From Caldilineaceae bacterium (GTDB lineage: Bacteria > Chloroflexota > Anaerolineae > Caldilineales > Caldilineaceae): DNA of 54,335 bases. Every line of letters begins with the position of its first letter. Position 1 is the stretch's first letter. A program made the position numbers and the translations under genes. This document shows, piece by piece, positions 30,517 to 39,996 of this stretch. Location of the stretch: contig JALHQH010000006.1 of the NCBI GenBank assembly GCA_022842065.1, forward strand, positions 1 to 54,335, in the 5' to 3' direction. The notes beneath the pieces were generated by a model, which ran no database searches, had not been told where the DNA came from, and worked only from the letters and a program-made list of their open reading frames with translations.

Positions 30517-33500
30517 TTAGGATTGCGCAGTGGTAGGCACGGCTAGCAGCAGGCGGTGGGCATCAATTTGTTCTAAAAATGAGCGGCGTAGTTGTTCATC
30601 CGCCAGGTTAGCGGCTTTCGCCTGGATTAGGTGCTGGGCCTGATCAAGGAGAGAGAGCGCGCGTGGGTCACCTTGGGCCGCCAAAGTTTGATAACACGCC
30701 CACAAAACTTGGCCGGCAATGGCCGGCATGGCCCCTTTTGTTTCATGTGGAGCAGCGGCAAGGCCCAGCGTTGCCGGCCGGGCATCCGGGAATACGGCGG
30801 CAAGGATCAGTTCGACCTCCGCCGCCGCGGCTCGTAGATCGCCACTCAAACGCAAACTATCGGCAAGGCCACTCTGTGCGAGCAGCAGGCGTTGTTTCCG
30901 CCCCAGTTTTTGCCAAAGCGCTCGTGCTTCGCGGTAGACGGCAATCGCTTGAAGCACTTGTTGACGCGCCAGTAGTAGCTGGCCCCAGGCCGTTAAGGCT
31001 TCGGCGGCTACAGCTTGATAGCCAAGCGTGCGCGCAATATGTAGTGCCTGCTGCACGTAACTAGACGCGCTGCTGGTTTCCCCGCTCATATGCAGTGCAA
31101 AGCCACATTGGATCAACGCGCGAGCTTCTAAACGCTGATTACCGATCATCCGAAAAATTTTTAGCGCCCGTTCGCCATGCCAATGGGCTTGGGACCAGGC
31201 ACCGAGCGTATTATACAGCAAGCCGAAATTTAGATTGGCAAAACCGCTCCCTTCTTGATCACCAAGCCGGCGACTAAGTTCTAAGCTCTCGCCATAATAG
31301 TAGAGGGCGCGCGTAAAATCTTCGAAAAGAATACTGCTGACCCCCAAATTATTGTAGATCACATTTTCAGTGGCAACATCGCCTAACTGACGCGTTAACC
31401 GTAACGCCGCCTCATAACAACGAATGGCGCGATGATATTCGCCCCGCAGATCATGGCTCATCCCTAGGTTGGAGAGACAATGCACCTCACTTTGGCGGCG
31501 GCCCATTGTCTGCGCCAATTCATAGGCTTGCTCATAGGCGGCCCGATGCGCACTATAATCGCCTTGAGCCCAGGCAATATCGCCCAAGCGCCAATAGGCA
31601 GTCATGTTCAGGCCGGGATCATCTACGGCCTGTGCCAACTGTAATGCTTCTTGAATCAGTCCCTTGGCTGGTTCAAGTCGGGCGGTCGAGATATAGAAAT
31701 AAGCTTGCTCCAGCAGTAGCTGCGCCAATAAAGGCGTGGACGCCGGGGTTGCTGGGCGCAATTGTTCAAGTGAATGGGCAAAGTGATCGACTGCCGCCAA
31801 GTGTGTGCCAGAGATCGTAAAGAGGGCGACTAAACGGGGTAGTGTGGCCAGCAACAAAGTATATTCGCCGCGTGCCAATAACCACTGCCAGCCACGACAG
31901 ATATTGCCTAATTCTGTGTGGAGCGCTTCAACCGTGCGGGCGTCACTCGTCGATGTCAGTTCAGTCTGCGCCAGCAGTTCTAAAAAGTAAAGGGCATGGC
32001 GTTGGCAGGCGGCGGCCGCAATGGCAGGCAACTTTTGTAATTCGGTCGCCGCATAATGGTGCATGAGCGTATGCATCTCATAACGTCCGGTAGCCAGCGT
32101 TTGTAACAGGGCTTGGCTCTCCCATTGTTGTAGTTGGGCGGGGGTGGCACTGGTAATCGCGGTGGCAGCGGTCGCGGTAAAACCACCGCGGAAGATCGTC
32201 AACTGTGCCATGAGCACGCTCTCGGCCGGCGACAGAAATTGCCAAGAGTAGGCCAGAGTTGCTTGCAGCGAGTGATGGCGCGGTGGCAGATCGTGGAAAT
32301 TTGTCTGCAAGTGATGGGTATCCTGTGCCAACAACGCGACAATTTGTTCACACGCATAGTGTTGGATCAGCGTGGCGGCCAATTCAATCGCCAGGGGTAA
32401 GCCTTGGGCCAGACGACAGATCTGCACCACTGCGGGCGCATTCTCTTCCGTCAAAACAAAGTCAAACTGGACCTGGGCAGCACGATGGACAAAGAGGGCA
32501 ATCGCGGCATAAGCCAACAAGCGATCTATGGGCAGGGTTAGCGCTTCATTTTCATCAGGCAGGGGCAAAAGATCGACCACAAACAGATTCTCGGCTTGAT
32601 AGTTCAGCCGGTGGCGCGAAATAACCATAATCTTGATCTGTTGGGTCGCCTGGAGCAACGCATGGATAAAGCCAGCCCCCGCTTGCCCCACTTGCTCAAA
32701 GTTATCCAAGATCAAAAGCAAATGGCGATCCCGCAGCAGACGCAGCAGTTGAGGTAACAAAGGTTCGGTGCGCACAAAGGAAAGTTGCAAGCGTTGACCA
32801 ATCAACCCAGCTAACTGTTCGCTCAGATCGAGGCCAGGTCTAATTTCTGCCAGGCCCACCAGCCAGATCCCATCACGAAAGGAGGGCAGCAGCTCGCGCG
32901 CGACTTTTAAGGCTAAGCGGCTCTTACCGACACCGCCTTCACCGGTGATGGTCAGCCAGACACAATCCGGTTGCAGGATTTTTGTGGTGATTCTCGTAAT
33001 CTCAATCGTACGCCCAAAGAAAGGCGTCAGTTGGCGCGGCAGATTGTGCGGCGGCAGCTGAACAAGTGGTACCAGCGCGGGTTTCAGCGTGGCCAAGGTA
33101 TTTGGCGCTAACGTTGCCCTGGCCCCAGGCAAATGGCCGGCCCGCAGTTGTTCATAGAGTTCTGTTGTCTCGGCACTGGGGGCCAGGGCTAATTCATCAA
33201 ACAACAACTGCCGGCAAAGCGCATATTGCGCCAGTGCATCGTGTAAGCGCCCAGTGTGCGCGAGACAAAGCATTTGTTGGCGATGGGCATGCTCATACCA
33301 GGGCTGCAGACCCAATAACTTCTGGGTAAAGGGTAAGGCAGCAGTATAATTCTGGGCGGTGATATAATAATCGGTGAGTAACGAGAGCGCATGAAAATGT
33401 AGTTCATGCAGTTGCTCACGCTCTAACAGTAGCCATTCTTCAAAACCGGTGGCTTCCCGGACAAAAAAACCTTCAAGAAACTCGCCTTGATAGAGGTTGA

Positions 33501-33867
33501 TCACACCATGGAGCGCCTCGAGGCCGGCAGTTGGTGTCACCTGTTTCATTTGGGCGCGCAACTGTTCCACATCCAACCAATAGGGGCGATCCTGGGCAAA
33601 GGCCACGGTGTTGCGGGTGATGATCAGATAATCACCCAGAATTTGGCGGAGCAAGAAGAGCAGATCGCGCAGATTTTTTTTGGCGCGGGTGTCTGTGGTA
33701 TCGGGCCAGAAGAGAGTGGCTAGCGCATCGCGCGCATGGACACGTCCCGTTGCAGCAAGATAGTAGAAGAGCGCTTCCGCTTTGCGCGTCACAAAGCCCG
33801 TCACAGGGATTTCATCGAGCGCGACTTGAGGTGTCCCAAGGAGGCGGATCTTCAGTGGACTATACAT
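30517..33867 (-). CDS. BTAD/SARP-like transcriptional regulator with NB-ARC ATPase and TPR repeats, second copy
   Basis: About 1116 residues from ATG 33867. Same layout as the neighbour at 26792: winged helix (LKIRLLGTPQVALDEIP, ALATLFWPDTTDTRAKKNLR), BTAD (NLYQGEFLEGFFVREATGFE, LAPSAETTELYEQLRAG), NB-ARC with Walker A GEGGVGKSRLALKVA and Walker B LLLILDNFEQVG, GLPLAIELAATL, then TPRs (LGNLGMSH-type units with YHRAIRCYEAALRL). The two are clearly paralogs but well diverged. It closes a four-gene minus-strand operon, 16 bases after the MazG-like gene, so it is likely expressed with the enzymes upstream. Confidence 0.9.
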   Translation of the reverse strand: MYSPLKIRLLGTPQVALDEIPVTGFVTRKAEALFYYLAATGRVHARDALATLFWPDTTDTRAKKNLRDLLFLLRQILGDYLIITRNTVAFAQDRPYWLDVEQLRAQMKQVTPTAGLEALHGVINLYQGEFLEGFFVREATGFEEWLLLEREQLHELHFHALSLLTDYYITAQNYTAALPFTQKLLGLQPWYEHAHRQQMLCLAHTGRLHDALAQYALCRQLLFDELALAPSAETTELYEQLRAGHLPGARATLAPNTLATLKPALVPLVQLPPHNLPRQLTPFFGRTIEITRITTKILQPDCVWLTITGEGGVGKSRLALKVARELLPSFRDGIWLVGLAEIRPGLDLSEQLAGLIGQRLQLSFVRTEPLLPQLLRLLRDRHLLLILDNFEQVGQAGAGFIHALLQATQQIKIMVISRHRLNYQAENLFVVDLLPLPDENEALTLPIDRLLAYAAIALFVHRAAQVQFDFVLTEENAPAVVQICRLAQGLPLAIELAATLIQHYACEQIVALLAQDTHHLQTNFHDLPPRHHSLQATLAYSWQFLSPAESVLMAQLTIFRGGFTATAATAITSATPAQLQQWESQALLQTLATGRYEMHTLMHHYAATELQKLPAIAAAACQRHALYFLELLAQTELTSTSDARTVEALHTELGNICRGWQWLLARGEYTLLLATLPRLVALFTISGTHLAAVDHFAHSLEQLRPATPASTPLLAQLLLEQAYFYISTARLEPAKGLIQEALQLAQAVDDPGLNMTAYWRLGDIAWAQGDYSAHRAAYEQAYELAQTMGRRQSEVHCLSNLGMSHDLRGEYHRAIRCYEAALRLTRQLGDVATENVIYNNLGVSSILFEDFTRALYYYGESLELSRRLGDQEGSGFANLNFGLLYNTLGAWSQAHWHGERALKIFRMIGNQRLEARALIQCGFALHMSGETSSASSYVQQALHIARTLGYQAVAAEALTAWGQLLLARQQVLQAIAVYREARALWQKLGRKQRLLLAQSGLADSLRLSGDLRAAAAEVELILAAVFPDARPATLGLAAAPHETKGAMPAIAGQVLWACYQTLAAQGDPRALSLLDQAQHLIQAKAANLADEQLRRSFLEQIDAHRLLLAVPTTAQS

Positions 33868-33883
33868 AATAAAGGCTACTATA

Positions 33884-34186
33884 TCATTTTTCCGGCCCAA
33901 TCACCATTAATGATTGGGCAAAGGTTTGCTCAACTTCGGCTTCAATCTCGTAATAGAGCGCGATTTGTAAGGCACAACGAATGACATCTTTGATCTCTTT
34001 GGCCAGATGGGCCGGGTCCGGCGCGCCATGTTTCTGGCGTTTAAGGCCAGAATCCTCAAAATGATTGACTTGCCGCGCCAACTCACCACTCTCTTCGAGC
34101 AGGCGCGTCATGATCTGATAGGGGGTATTGCCGTCGGGAAAACGGCGATTCAGATCGTGGGTGATGGCCCAGAGCGGTTCAAGCAT
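33884..34186 (-). CDS. MazG-like nucleotide pyrophosphohydrolase family protein
   Basis: 100 residues, all-alpha. The pattern RLLEESGELARQVNHFE, with EESGE matching the MazG/HisE/dUTPase-like EExxE metal motif, followed by LAKEIKDVIRCALQIALYYEI (the E-[IL]-x-D-[VI] second metal motif), fits a short MazG-type fold. It hydrolyses NTPs or modified nucleotides in relatives. It starts 4 bases after the dehydrogenase stop and ends 16 bases before the regulator start. A longer in-frame start at 34309 would overlap the dehydrogenase and is not favoured. Confidence 0.75.
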   Translation of the reverse strand: MLEPLWAITHDLNRRFPDGNTPYQIMTRLLEESGELARQVNHFEDSGLKRQKHGAPDPAHLAKEIKDVIRCALQIALYYEIEAEVEQTFAQSLMVIGPEK

Positions 34187-34190
34187 TGTG

Positions 34191-35156
34191 TTAGTATCCC
34201 AAGCGTTTATCGACCACATTGTGCAGCGGTTGCCCTGCCACATAGCGACGCAGATTCTCCAGGAAGAGCGGCAGGGCGCGTGCATCGTAGAGTGGCGTGG
34301 CCCCGGCATAGTGCGCGGTGATGATCACATTTGCCATCGTCCATAGTGGTGATGTTTGCGGCAACGGCTCTACTGCCACAACATCCAGCCCTGCCCCAGC
34401 AAGCCGGCCTTCCTGCAAAGCCCGGATGAGCGCGGCCTCGTCGATCGTGCCACCGCGCCCAATGTTAATGAGATAGGCGGCTGGCTTCATGGCGCGCAAT
34501 TCGGCCTCCCCAATCAGATGGCGGGTTTCAATGGTCAGCGGCACCGTTAATACGACAAAATCGGCCTGTGGGAGCAGATCGAGCAAGGCAGCTGGACCGT
34601 ACATCGCCGCGACACCGGTTGCCCCTAGGGTCGGATCACGTCGCACACCGAGCACGCGCAGGCCCAATGCAGCCGCCAATTGGGCCGTACGCTCACCAAT
34701 CGCGCCAACGCCAATTAGCAGCAATGTTTTGCCTGGCAACTCAAAAAGCTGATCCCACCTTGGTGACTGCCATTCGCGCCTGGTCTGTTGGCGAATCTGC
34801 TGATGCAGACCGCGGCCAAAGGCCAGGATCAGGCCCAGAATATGTTCGGTAATTGGCACGGCATGAATGCCGGAGCCATTGGTGATCGTCAACCGGTCGA
34901 GCGCCACTGCAGCCGGGTGCTGTAACAACCAGTCCGCCCCAGCGCCCCAGAGCTGAATCCACCGCAGGTTGGGTGCCTGTGGAATCAACGCATAGGGGAA
35001 ACTTCTGACCGCGACTTCAATGTCGGCCAAGTGTGTTTCGATCTGCTGCTGGTCGGTGGTGATCAAAAGTCTATAATCAGGGGCCAGAGCCGCGATCTGA
35101 CGCAGATCAGCTGGCGTCAGATCACCTTCGGAAAAACCAAGTAGGATTGTTTTCAT
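34191..35156 (-). CDS. D-2-hydroxyacid dehydrogenase family protein
   Basis: 321 residues. NAD-binding fold with GVGAIGERTAQLAAALGLRVLGVRR; catalytic Arg in YLINIGRGGTIDEAALI, catalytic Glu in VAVEPLPQTSPL, and His in VIITAHYAGATPL. The N-terminal substrate domain is of the short type seen in hydroxypyruvate/glyoxylate reductase-like proteins (YrdE-like). Uses NAD(P)H to reduce a 2-keto acid. It is 13 bases downstream of the quinone oxidoreductase gene and 4 before the MazG-like gene, in one operon. Confidence 0.88.
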   Translation of the reverse strand: MKTILLGFSEGDLTPADLRQIAALAPDYRLLITTDQQQIETHLADIEVAVRSFPYALIPQAPNLRWIQLWGAGADWLLQHPAAVALDRLTITNGSGIHAVPITEHILGLILAFGRGLHQQIRQQTRREWQSPRWDQLFELPGKTLLLIGVGAIGERTAQLAAALGLRVLGVRRDPTLGATGVAAMYGPAALLDLLPQADFVVLTVPLTIETRHLIGEAELRAMKPAAYLINIGRGGTIDEAALIRALQEGRLAGAGLDVVAVEPLPQTSPLWTMANVIITAHYAGATPLYDARALPLFLENLRRYVAGQPLHNVVDKRLGY

Positions 35157-35169
35157 CGTTAAACGCTGC

Positions 35170-36138
35170 TCACGGAATCAGCAATACTTTCCCCTTCGTC
35201 TGCCGCCCTTCTAGATAAGTGTGCGCCGCTGCGGCTTCACTGAGCCCATAGCGCTGGTCAATGCGTACGTCGAGTTTACCCCCAGCAATCCAGGCAAAGA
35301 GATCATTGGCACGGCCCAGCAACTCTTCACGGGTCGCGACATAGGCGCCCAAGGAGGGGCGGGTGAGAAAAAGTGATCCCTTCTGGTTGAGGATCTGTGG
35401 ATCCAGTGGCTCCACCGGCCCGCTGGCCTGGCCAAAGAGCACCAGATAGCCCCGCCCCCGCAGACAGTTGAGACTTTTCGCAAAGGTCGCCTTACCCACT
35501 GATTCGTAGACCACGTGACAGCCCTTGCCATCGGTAATGCGTTTGACTTCGGCCTCGAAATCATCTTTGGTATAGATGATCACATGATCAGCCCCGGCCG
35601 CTTTGGCAACTTCTGCTTTGTCTTCGCTGCCGACCGTGCCGATCACCTGGGCACCACGCAATTTCGCCATCTGCACGACGAGCGCACCGGTGCCCCCCGC
35701 CGCCGCGTGGACAAGGGCAATATCGCCGGCTTGCAGCGGGTAGGTGCTGTGGGTGAGATAGTGCGCTGTCATTCCTTGAAGCATTACGGCGGCGGCTTGG
35801 TCAGCGGTTACGTCGGCGGGCAGGGGCACGACAATGCGCGCCGGCACGGTAGCATACTCGGCATAGGCACCCTGCTGCATACAATAGGCCACACGGTCGC
35901 CGGGCTTAAAGTCACTGACCTCCGCCCCCACCGTATCGATTACCCCGGCCCCTTCCATCCCCAGGATGAAGGGTTTGGGCAGCGGATACCAGCCCATGCG
36001 GTGGTAGGTATCGATGAAGTTCAAGCCGGCAGCTTCAATCTTGATACGCACTTCGCCCGCTTTGGGTTCCGGCAGCGGGGCATCTTCATAGCGTAGTTGG
36101 CTCACATCACCGGTTTCATGGACGCGGATGGCTTTCAT
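35170..36138 (-). CDS. Zinc-free NADPH:quinone oxidoreductase (QOR), MDR family
   Basis: 322 residues from ATG 36138, preceded by AAAGGAG. Family blocks: [92 protein letters not shown] for the NADPH-binding AAxGGxG turn, and [11 protein letters not shown]. No catalytic zinc ligands, as normal for QOR. It reduces quinones or other enones. First gene of a four-gene operon reading QOR, D-2-hydroxyacid dehydrogenase, MazG-like, regulator. Confidence 0.92.
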   Translation of the reverse strand: MKAIRVHETGDVSQLRYEDAPLPEPKAGEVRIKIEAAGLNFIDTYHRMGWYPLPKPFILGMEGAGVIDTVGAEVSDFKPGDRVAYCMQQGAYAEYATVPARIVVPLPADVTADQAAAVMLQGMTAHYLTHSTYPLQAGDIALVHAAAGGTGALVVQMAKLRGAQVIGTVGSEDKAEVAKAAGADHVIIYTKDDFEAEVKRITDGKGCHVVYESVGKATFAKSLNCLRGRGYLVLFGQASGPVEPLDPQILNQKGSLFLTRPSLGAYVATREELLGRANDLFAWIAGGKLDVRIDQRYGLSEAAAAHTYLEGRQTKGKVLLIP

Positions 36139-36251
36139 GGCGGTTTCTCCTTTGGGCTTTGGTGACGGGGTAATTGGTATACACTTTTGTCTATTGTACT
36201 CGAAGTGGGAGATGGGGACAACTAAGAGGGGTAAAATCGTCAGGATCAACG

Positions 36252-36266
36252 TATAATAGCCCTATG
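36252..36266 (+). promoter_or_regulatory. Leaderless promoter: TATAAT six bases before ATG
   Basis: A perfect TATAAT at 36252-36257 is separated from the ATG at 36264 by six bases, with no ribosome site. Transcription would start at or next to the ATG. The same spacing is seen at higB (5137). A -35 element is not evident. Confidence 0.55.
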
Positions 36267-36497
36267 TTGACGATCAAATGTGCGGCGTGCAAACGCAAAC
36301 TCTGGAAATACGAGAAGATCGGGCAGGGGCAAGTGCTGCGCTGTTACAAAGATCGCATCACCCGCCACTATGAGAGCAAGCAGGAGGGGGTGGCGGTCAG
36401 TTGTCTCTGCGGCAAGCGGATTGGGGTGGATGAGGGGGAGTATATCAAGATGATCGGGGGCGCGTTTACGTACAGCGGGACGAAGCAGAATGGGTGA
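36264..36497 (+). CDS. Small zinc-ribbon-like protein
   Basis: 77 residues. Two cysteine pairs, IKCAACKRKLWKY and VSCLCGKRIGV (C-x2-C and C-x-C), with Cys between in VLRCYKD, indicate a zinc-binding ribbon. Basic overall; could bind nucleic acid. The longer frame from 36174 lies in the upstream promoter area and lacks support. It appears leaderless, with the promoter TATAAT just before the ATG. Confidence 0.75.
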   Translation: MLTIKCAACKRKLWKYEKIGQGQVLRCYKDRITRHYESKQEGVAVSCLCGKRIGVDEGEYIKMIGGAFTYSGTKQNG

Positions 36498-36546
36498 GAT
36501 CGGAAGGCTTGTGCCGTCGCGCCCAGGGGGGCTCCCGCCGGCGGCA

Positions 36547-36617
36547 TCCAGGTTGGACGCCTGCGTCCGCCGGGGACGCAGAGCGTCCAACCTGGATAAC
36601 CACGCTCTGCGTGGTTA
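36547..36617. repeat. Nested inverted repeats between convergent genes
   Basis: TCCAGGTTGGACGC (36547-36560) pairs with 36583-36596, enclosing TGCGTCC/GGACGCA; a second stem TAACCACGC/GCGTGGTTA occupies 36597-36617. Placed between the zinc-ribbon gene and the cupin stop, it may terminate both. Confidence 0.55.
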
Positions 36618-36626
36618 CGAGGAATG

Positions 36627-37163
36627 TTATGCGCGCCAGTATGTAAAAAGTGGCCCCGCCGCGCCATAAACTGGATCGCGCACCGGCAGCGCCACCTGCT
36701 GAATTTGCGCCAGTGCCCACGGGCGCTCAGCAGCTTTACCCCGGCAAAGATCGGGCGACTGCCCCGGCGGGTAGGCCCCAACTACAAGCAGCTCACCACT
36801 GGGGCTGAGCCGCTGGTGGCCGGTGCCGGCGGGTAACAAGGCGACATCACCCGCAGCGACCACGAGTGTTTCGCCCGTTGCTCCCCCAAAGCGCACTGTA
36901 GCTTGGCCGCGACAGATCGCCAGCACTTCGTGGGCGTTGCTGTGGTAATGGGCAAAGTCAAAGATACCATTGCGCCAACTGCCATGCCAGCCGTTGGCGG
37001 CAACGAGTTGCTCGGCCGTGACTGCGGGATCCTGAGCAGCTAGCCGCAGCACCCCCTTGTAGACGATCAGCGGCAGGGTGGGATGATTGGGGATAGTGCC
37101 ATCATCGCCAAAGTGATAGATCGCCAGCGCCGCCGGATCGAAGGGGTTAGTCAAGGTTGCCAT
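36627..37163 (-). CDS. Cupin protein, YjlB-like
   Basis: 178 residues. The cupin core contains FDFAHYHSNAHEVLAICRG, which supplies the His-x-His and Glu metal ligands, then ATVRFGG, VAAGDVALLPAGTGHQRL with the last His. The order and the FDFxHYHSNAHEVL motif are those of YjlB-like proteins, function not established (probably a metal-dependent sensor or isomerase). Stands alone in a minus-strand unit divergent from the sugar transporter operon. ATG 37163 preferred to 37193. Confidence 0.85.
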   Translation of the reverse strand: MATLTNPFDPAALAIYHFGDDGTIPNHPTLPLIVYKGVLRLAAQDPAVTAEQLVAANGWHGSWRNGIFDFAHYHSNAHEVLAICRGQATVRFGGATGETLVVAAGDVALLPAGTGHQRLSPSGELLVVGAYPPGQSPDLCRGKAAERPWALAQIQQVALPVRDPVYGAAGPLFTYWRA

Positions 37164-37430
37164 CGGATAAATGCTCCTCACACGTTTAGACATGTTTGAC
37201 TGACCACACGCGGCGTGAGTACACTTGCGCGCACTGTCCCACCCTAAGTTTACGGGAAAGGGCAGGTTGCGTCAATTGTTGGCTAAGCGCAACGGGTAGC
37301 AGTGGCTGAGGAAGGTAAAAAATCCCCACTTGCGCGTTTCCAGCAAACGCGCTATCATAGCGCCAAGCTCACCCATTCCCCCCCATGTTCAACTCACAAC
37401 CGAAGATCGATTGTTGCCAAAGGAGGCCCC

Positions 37431-38867
37431 ATGCAGACGAAGCTTGCCATGCAGTTGCAGACCTTGTCATCGAAAGCGCTCAGCCGGCGGACCTTTTTGC
37501 GTTTGAGCGGCACCGTCGCCGCGACTACGGCATTAGCAGCTTGCGCGCCTGCGGCCGCGCCCGCCCCAACCGGTGGCGAAGCGGCACCGGCCAGTGCTGC
37601 AACGACCAATCTCATTGCCTGGTTCACCGACCGCTTGACGATCAACCAGATGACCGAAGAGACCGCCATTCCCGAATTTGAAGCGGCCAACAGCGCCATC
37701 AAGGTCGAGATGCAATTTGTGCCGGAGAGTGAGTTGCAACAGAAGTTGCTCACCGCCAAGGCCGCCGGCAATGCACCGGATGTCTCAGCGATTGACGAAA
37801 CCTTCCTCGACACGCTGACGAAACAAGAGGTGCTGCGGCCGATCCCCGACGAAGTGCTCGACGTGGGTACGGAAATGGGCGAATTGACCGCTAATCTCTA
37901 TCGCATCTCGCCCACTGGCGGCGAAGGGCAATTCTATGGCCTGCCCAACGGCGTCTTTAGTGCTGCGCTCTATTACAACGCCGATCTGCTCGACGAGTTG
38001 GGCTATACCCCGGAAGATATCCCCACCAATTGGACTGATTACCTGTTGTGGGCCAAGGAGGCGACGGTCTGGAATGGCGATATCCTCGAACGTTCGGGCC
38101 TGGCCATCTTTGCCAATGAGTATTCAGTCTATGAAGATTTACGCCTGCAGATGGCGGGACCAATCGACGGCAATATCTTTCCAACCAAAGAGAGCAACCG
38201 GCATGCCGATGATGCGGGCATCCAGGCCTGGCAGTTCATTATGGATCTCTATGATGTCCACCGCGTCGACAGCAAAGCCGAGGGGCTGAACTCGCGCGAT
38301 CGCTTTGGGGCCGGCCAAGCGGTCACCCTCTACCAATGGACCTGGTTCAACGGCTTTATGGATACCCAATATCCTGACATTAACTGGGGCCTAGTGCTGC
38401 CACCGACGATGGACGGCGCCGTGGTCAATGGCCGGCGTGGGCCGGATGTGGGCTTTACCGTGACCGCGCAAAACGAAAACAACCTTGACGCCGCCTATAC
38501 CTTTTACAAATATCTGGTCAGCCCAGCTTACCTGGCGCGCTATTGCAAGCTACGTGGGATCCAGCCGAGCCTGAAATCGATGTGGACCGATCCGAATTTT
38601 TCAGAGGAATCTGGACCGCAGTGGGCCACGGTTGCCATGAAAAACCGCCCAGAAAATAGTGTCGATTTTGGCTTTGCACCCCGGGAATTGGGTGATATTC
38701 ACGGGCGCATCCTGCCCTCGATCCGTGACGAAGGCGAAGATATTGTCACCGTGCTCCAACGCGTAGAAGCAGAGGGCAACGCCTTCCTCTCCGCCAACCC
38801 CCAATGGAGCATTCTCAGCGCCGCCGATTACGAAGCAAACCCACAGTGGTTGACCGCCGCGGGGTGA
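37431..38867 (+). CDS. Sugar ABC transporter substrate-binding lipoprotein
   Basis: 478 residues. The signal has a twin-arginine motif (SRRTFLRLSG) and a lipobox ending at LAAC, so it is probably exported folded by Tat and lipidated. The mature part is a family 1 (MalE-like) binding protein: AWFTDRLTINQMTEE, VEMQFVPESELQQKLLTAKAAGNAPDVSAID and YGLPNGVFSAALYYNADLLDELG are typical. AGGAGG before ATG 37431 fixes the start. It begins an operon with two permeases and a dioxygenase. No ATPase gene is in the window; a shared ATPase elsewhere is likely. Confidence 0.92.
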   Translation: MQTKLAMQLQTLSSKALSRRTFLRLSGTVAATTALAACAPAAAPAPTGGEAAPASAATTNLIAWFTDRLTINQMTEETAIPEFEAANSAIKVEMQFVPESELQQKLLTAKAAGNAPDVSAIDETFLDTLTKQEVLRPIPDEVLDVGTEMGELTANLYRISPTGGEGQFYGLPNGVFSAALYYNADLLDELGYTPEDIPTNWTDYLLWAKEATVWNGDILERSGLAIFANEYSVYEDLRLQMAGPIDGNIFPTKESNRHADDAGIQAWQFIMDLYDVHRVDSKAEGLNSRDRFGAGQAVTLYQWTWFNGFMDTQYPDINWGLVLPPTMDGAVVNGRRGPDVGFTVTAQNENNLDAAYTFYKYLVSPAYLARYCKLRGIQPSLKSMWTDPNFSEESGPQWATVAMKNRPENSVDFGFAPRELGDIHGRILPSIRDEGEDIVTVLQRVEAEGNAFLSANPQWSILSAADYEANPQWLTAAG

Positions 38868-38872
38868 TGAGG

Positions 38873-38926
38873 GACAAGATGAAGGGATGACAAGATGACA
38901 TCATCTTGTCATCCCTTCATCTTGTC
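38873..38926. terminator. 26-bp-arm hairpin of 8-bp words between binding-protein and permease genes
   Basis: Arms 38873-38898 and 38901-38926 are perfect complements with a 2-base loop, made of octamers such as ATGAAGGG, ATGACAAG, ATCTTGTC, ATCCCTTC. Placed just after the binding-protein stop, it may act as a partial terminator, giving more binding protein than permease. Confidence 0.7.
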
Positions 38927-38960
38927 ATCTTGTCTTTACTGTTCCAGAAAACCGGAAGCG

Positions 38961-39884
38961 ATGATAACCACCATGTACACAGAACGCTGGTTACCTAAAC
39001 ACCCCCTGGGCCGGATTGTGATCTTTTTCGCGCTGGCCTTTATGGGCCTGATGATCTGGTTTCCGATTGCCGAGATGTTCTATTGGAGCTTCTACGTCAA
39101 GGAGCCAGGCATGTTTGAATTTGCCGGGCTGGCAAACTATCGTAAGCTGCTCTTTGACGATCCGGTCTTTTGGAAATCGTTGCGCGTCACCTTTCGCTTT
39201 GCGCTGCTGGTGGTGCCGGGAGTGGTAGGGCTGGGCCTGCTGCTGGCGGTGGCGGTGAATACGATTCGCAACACCACGATTCGCGGCTTCTTCACCGTCT
39301 CCTACTTCACGGCCTACGTTGTGCCGTTGGTCGCGATTGCGCTGGTCTGGCGCTACATCTATCTGCCGGGGCGGCAAGGGCTGCTCAACATCATCCTCAG
39401 TTGGGTCGGCATTGCGCCAATCCGCTGGCTGACGACGAGCGACTGGGCACTGAGCTCACTGGCGATCATGCGCATCTGGAAAGAAGCCGGCTATGCGATG
39501 GTGCTCTTCCTCGCTGGTCTCCAGGCGATCCCGGTGACCTATTACGAGGCAGCGCAAGTTGATGGGGCGAATGGCTGGCGGCGCTTCCGCCACATTACAC
39601 TCCCCCTGCTCACGCCGATGATCACCTTTGTCGTGATCATCACCACCCTAAGCGCCTTTCTCGCTTTTACCGAAGTCTATGTGATGACGATTGACACGGG
39701 CGGCGGCGGCGAACGGGGCGGTCCCAACTTCGCCACCAATCTCATGGCCTTTCATATCTTTAACACTGCGATTGCCTACAGCCACGAAGGCTACGGCAGC
39801 GCGATGGCCGCGATCTATTTTCTGATCATGGTGGCGGTGGGCTATATCCAGTATCGCTTTATTCGCGCAACGTATGAGTATTAA
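38961..39884 (+). CDS. Sugar ABC transporter permease, MalF/UgpA type
   Basis: 307 residues from ATG 38961 with GGAAG upstream. Six membrane segments can be traced (for example IVIFFALAFMGLMIWFPIA, FALLVVPGVVGLGLLLAVAV, GFFTVSYFTAYVVPLVAIALV). The cytoplasmic EAA loop EAAQVDGANGWRRFRHITLP docks the ATPase. It pairs with the second permease at 41057. Translation into the membrane; sugar type not known. Confidence 0.92.
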   Translation: MITTMYTERWLPKHPLGRIVIFFALAFMGLMIWFPIAEMFYWSFYVKEPGMFEFAGLANYRKLLFDDPVFWKSLRVTFRFALLVVPGVVGLGLLLAVAVNTIRNTTIRGFFTVSYFTAYVVPLVAIALVWRYIYLPGRQGLLNIILSWVGIAPIRWLTTSDWALSSLAIMRIWKEAGYAMVLFLAGLQAIPVTYYEAAQVDGANGWRRFRHITLPLLTPMITFVVIITTLSAFLAFTEVYVMTIDTGGGGERGGPNFATNLMAFHIFNTAIAYSHEGYGSAMAAIYFLIMVAVGYIQYRFIRATYEY

Positions 39885-39996
39885 CGATGGACGACCGCTG
39901 AGTGATTACTACGACAACGTTAAATTATGTGCCTAGCTGCGCCCAATGGGCGCAGCTAGGCACAGAGCGGCACAGAGTAGCACAAGGATAACAACA

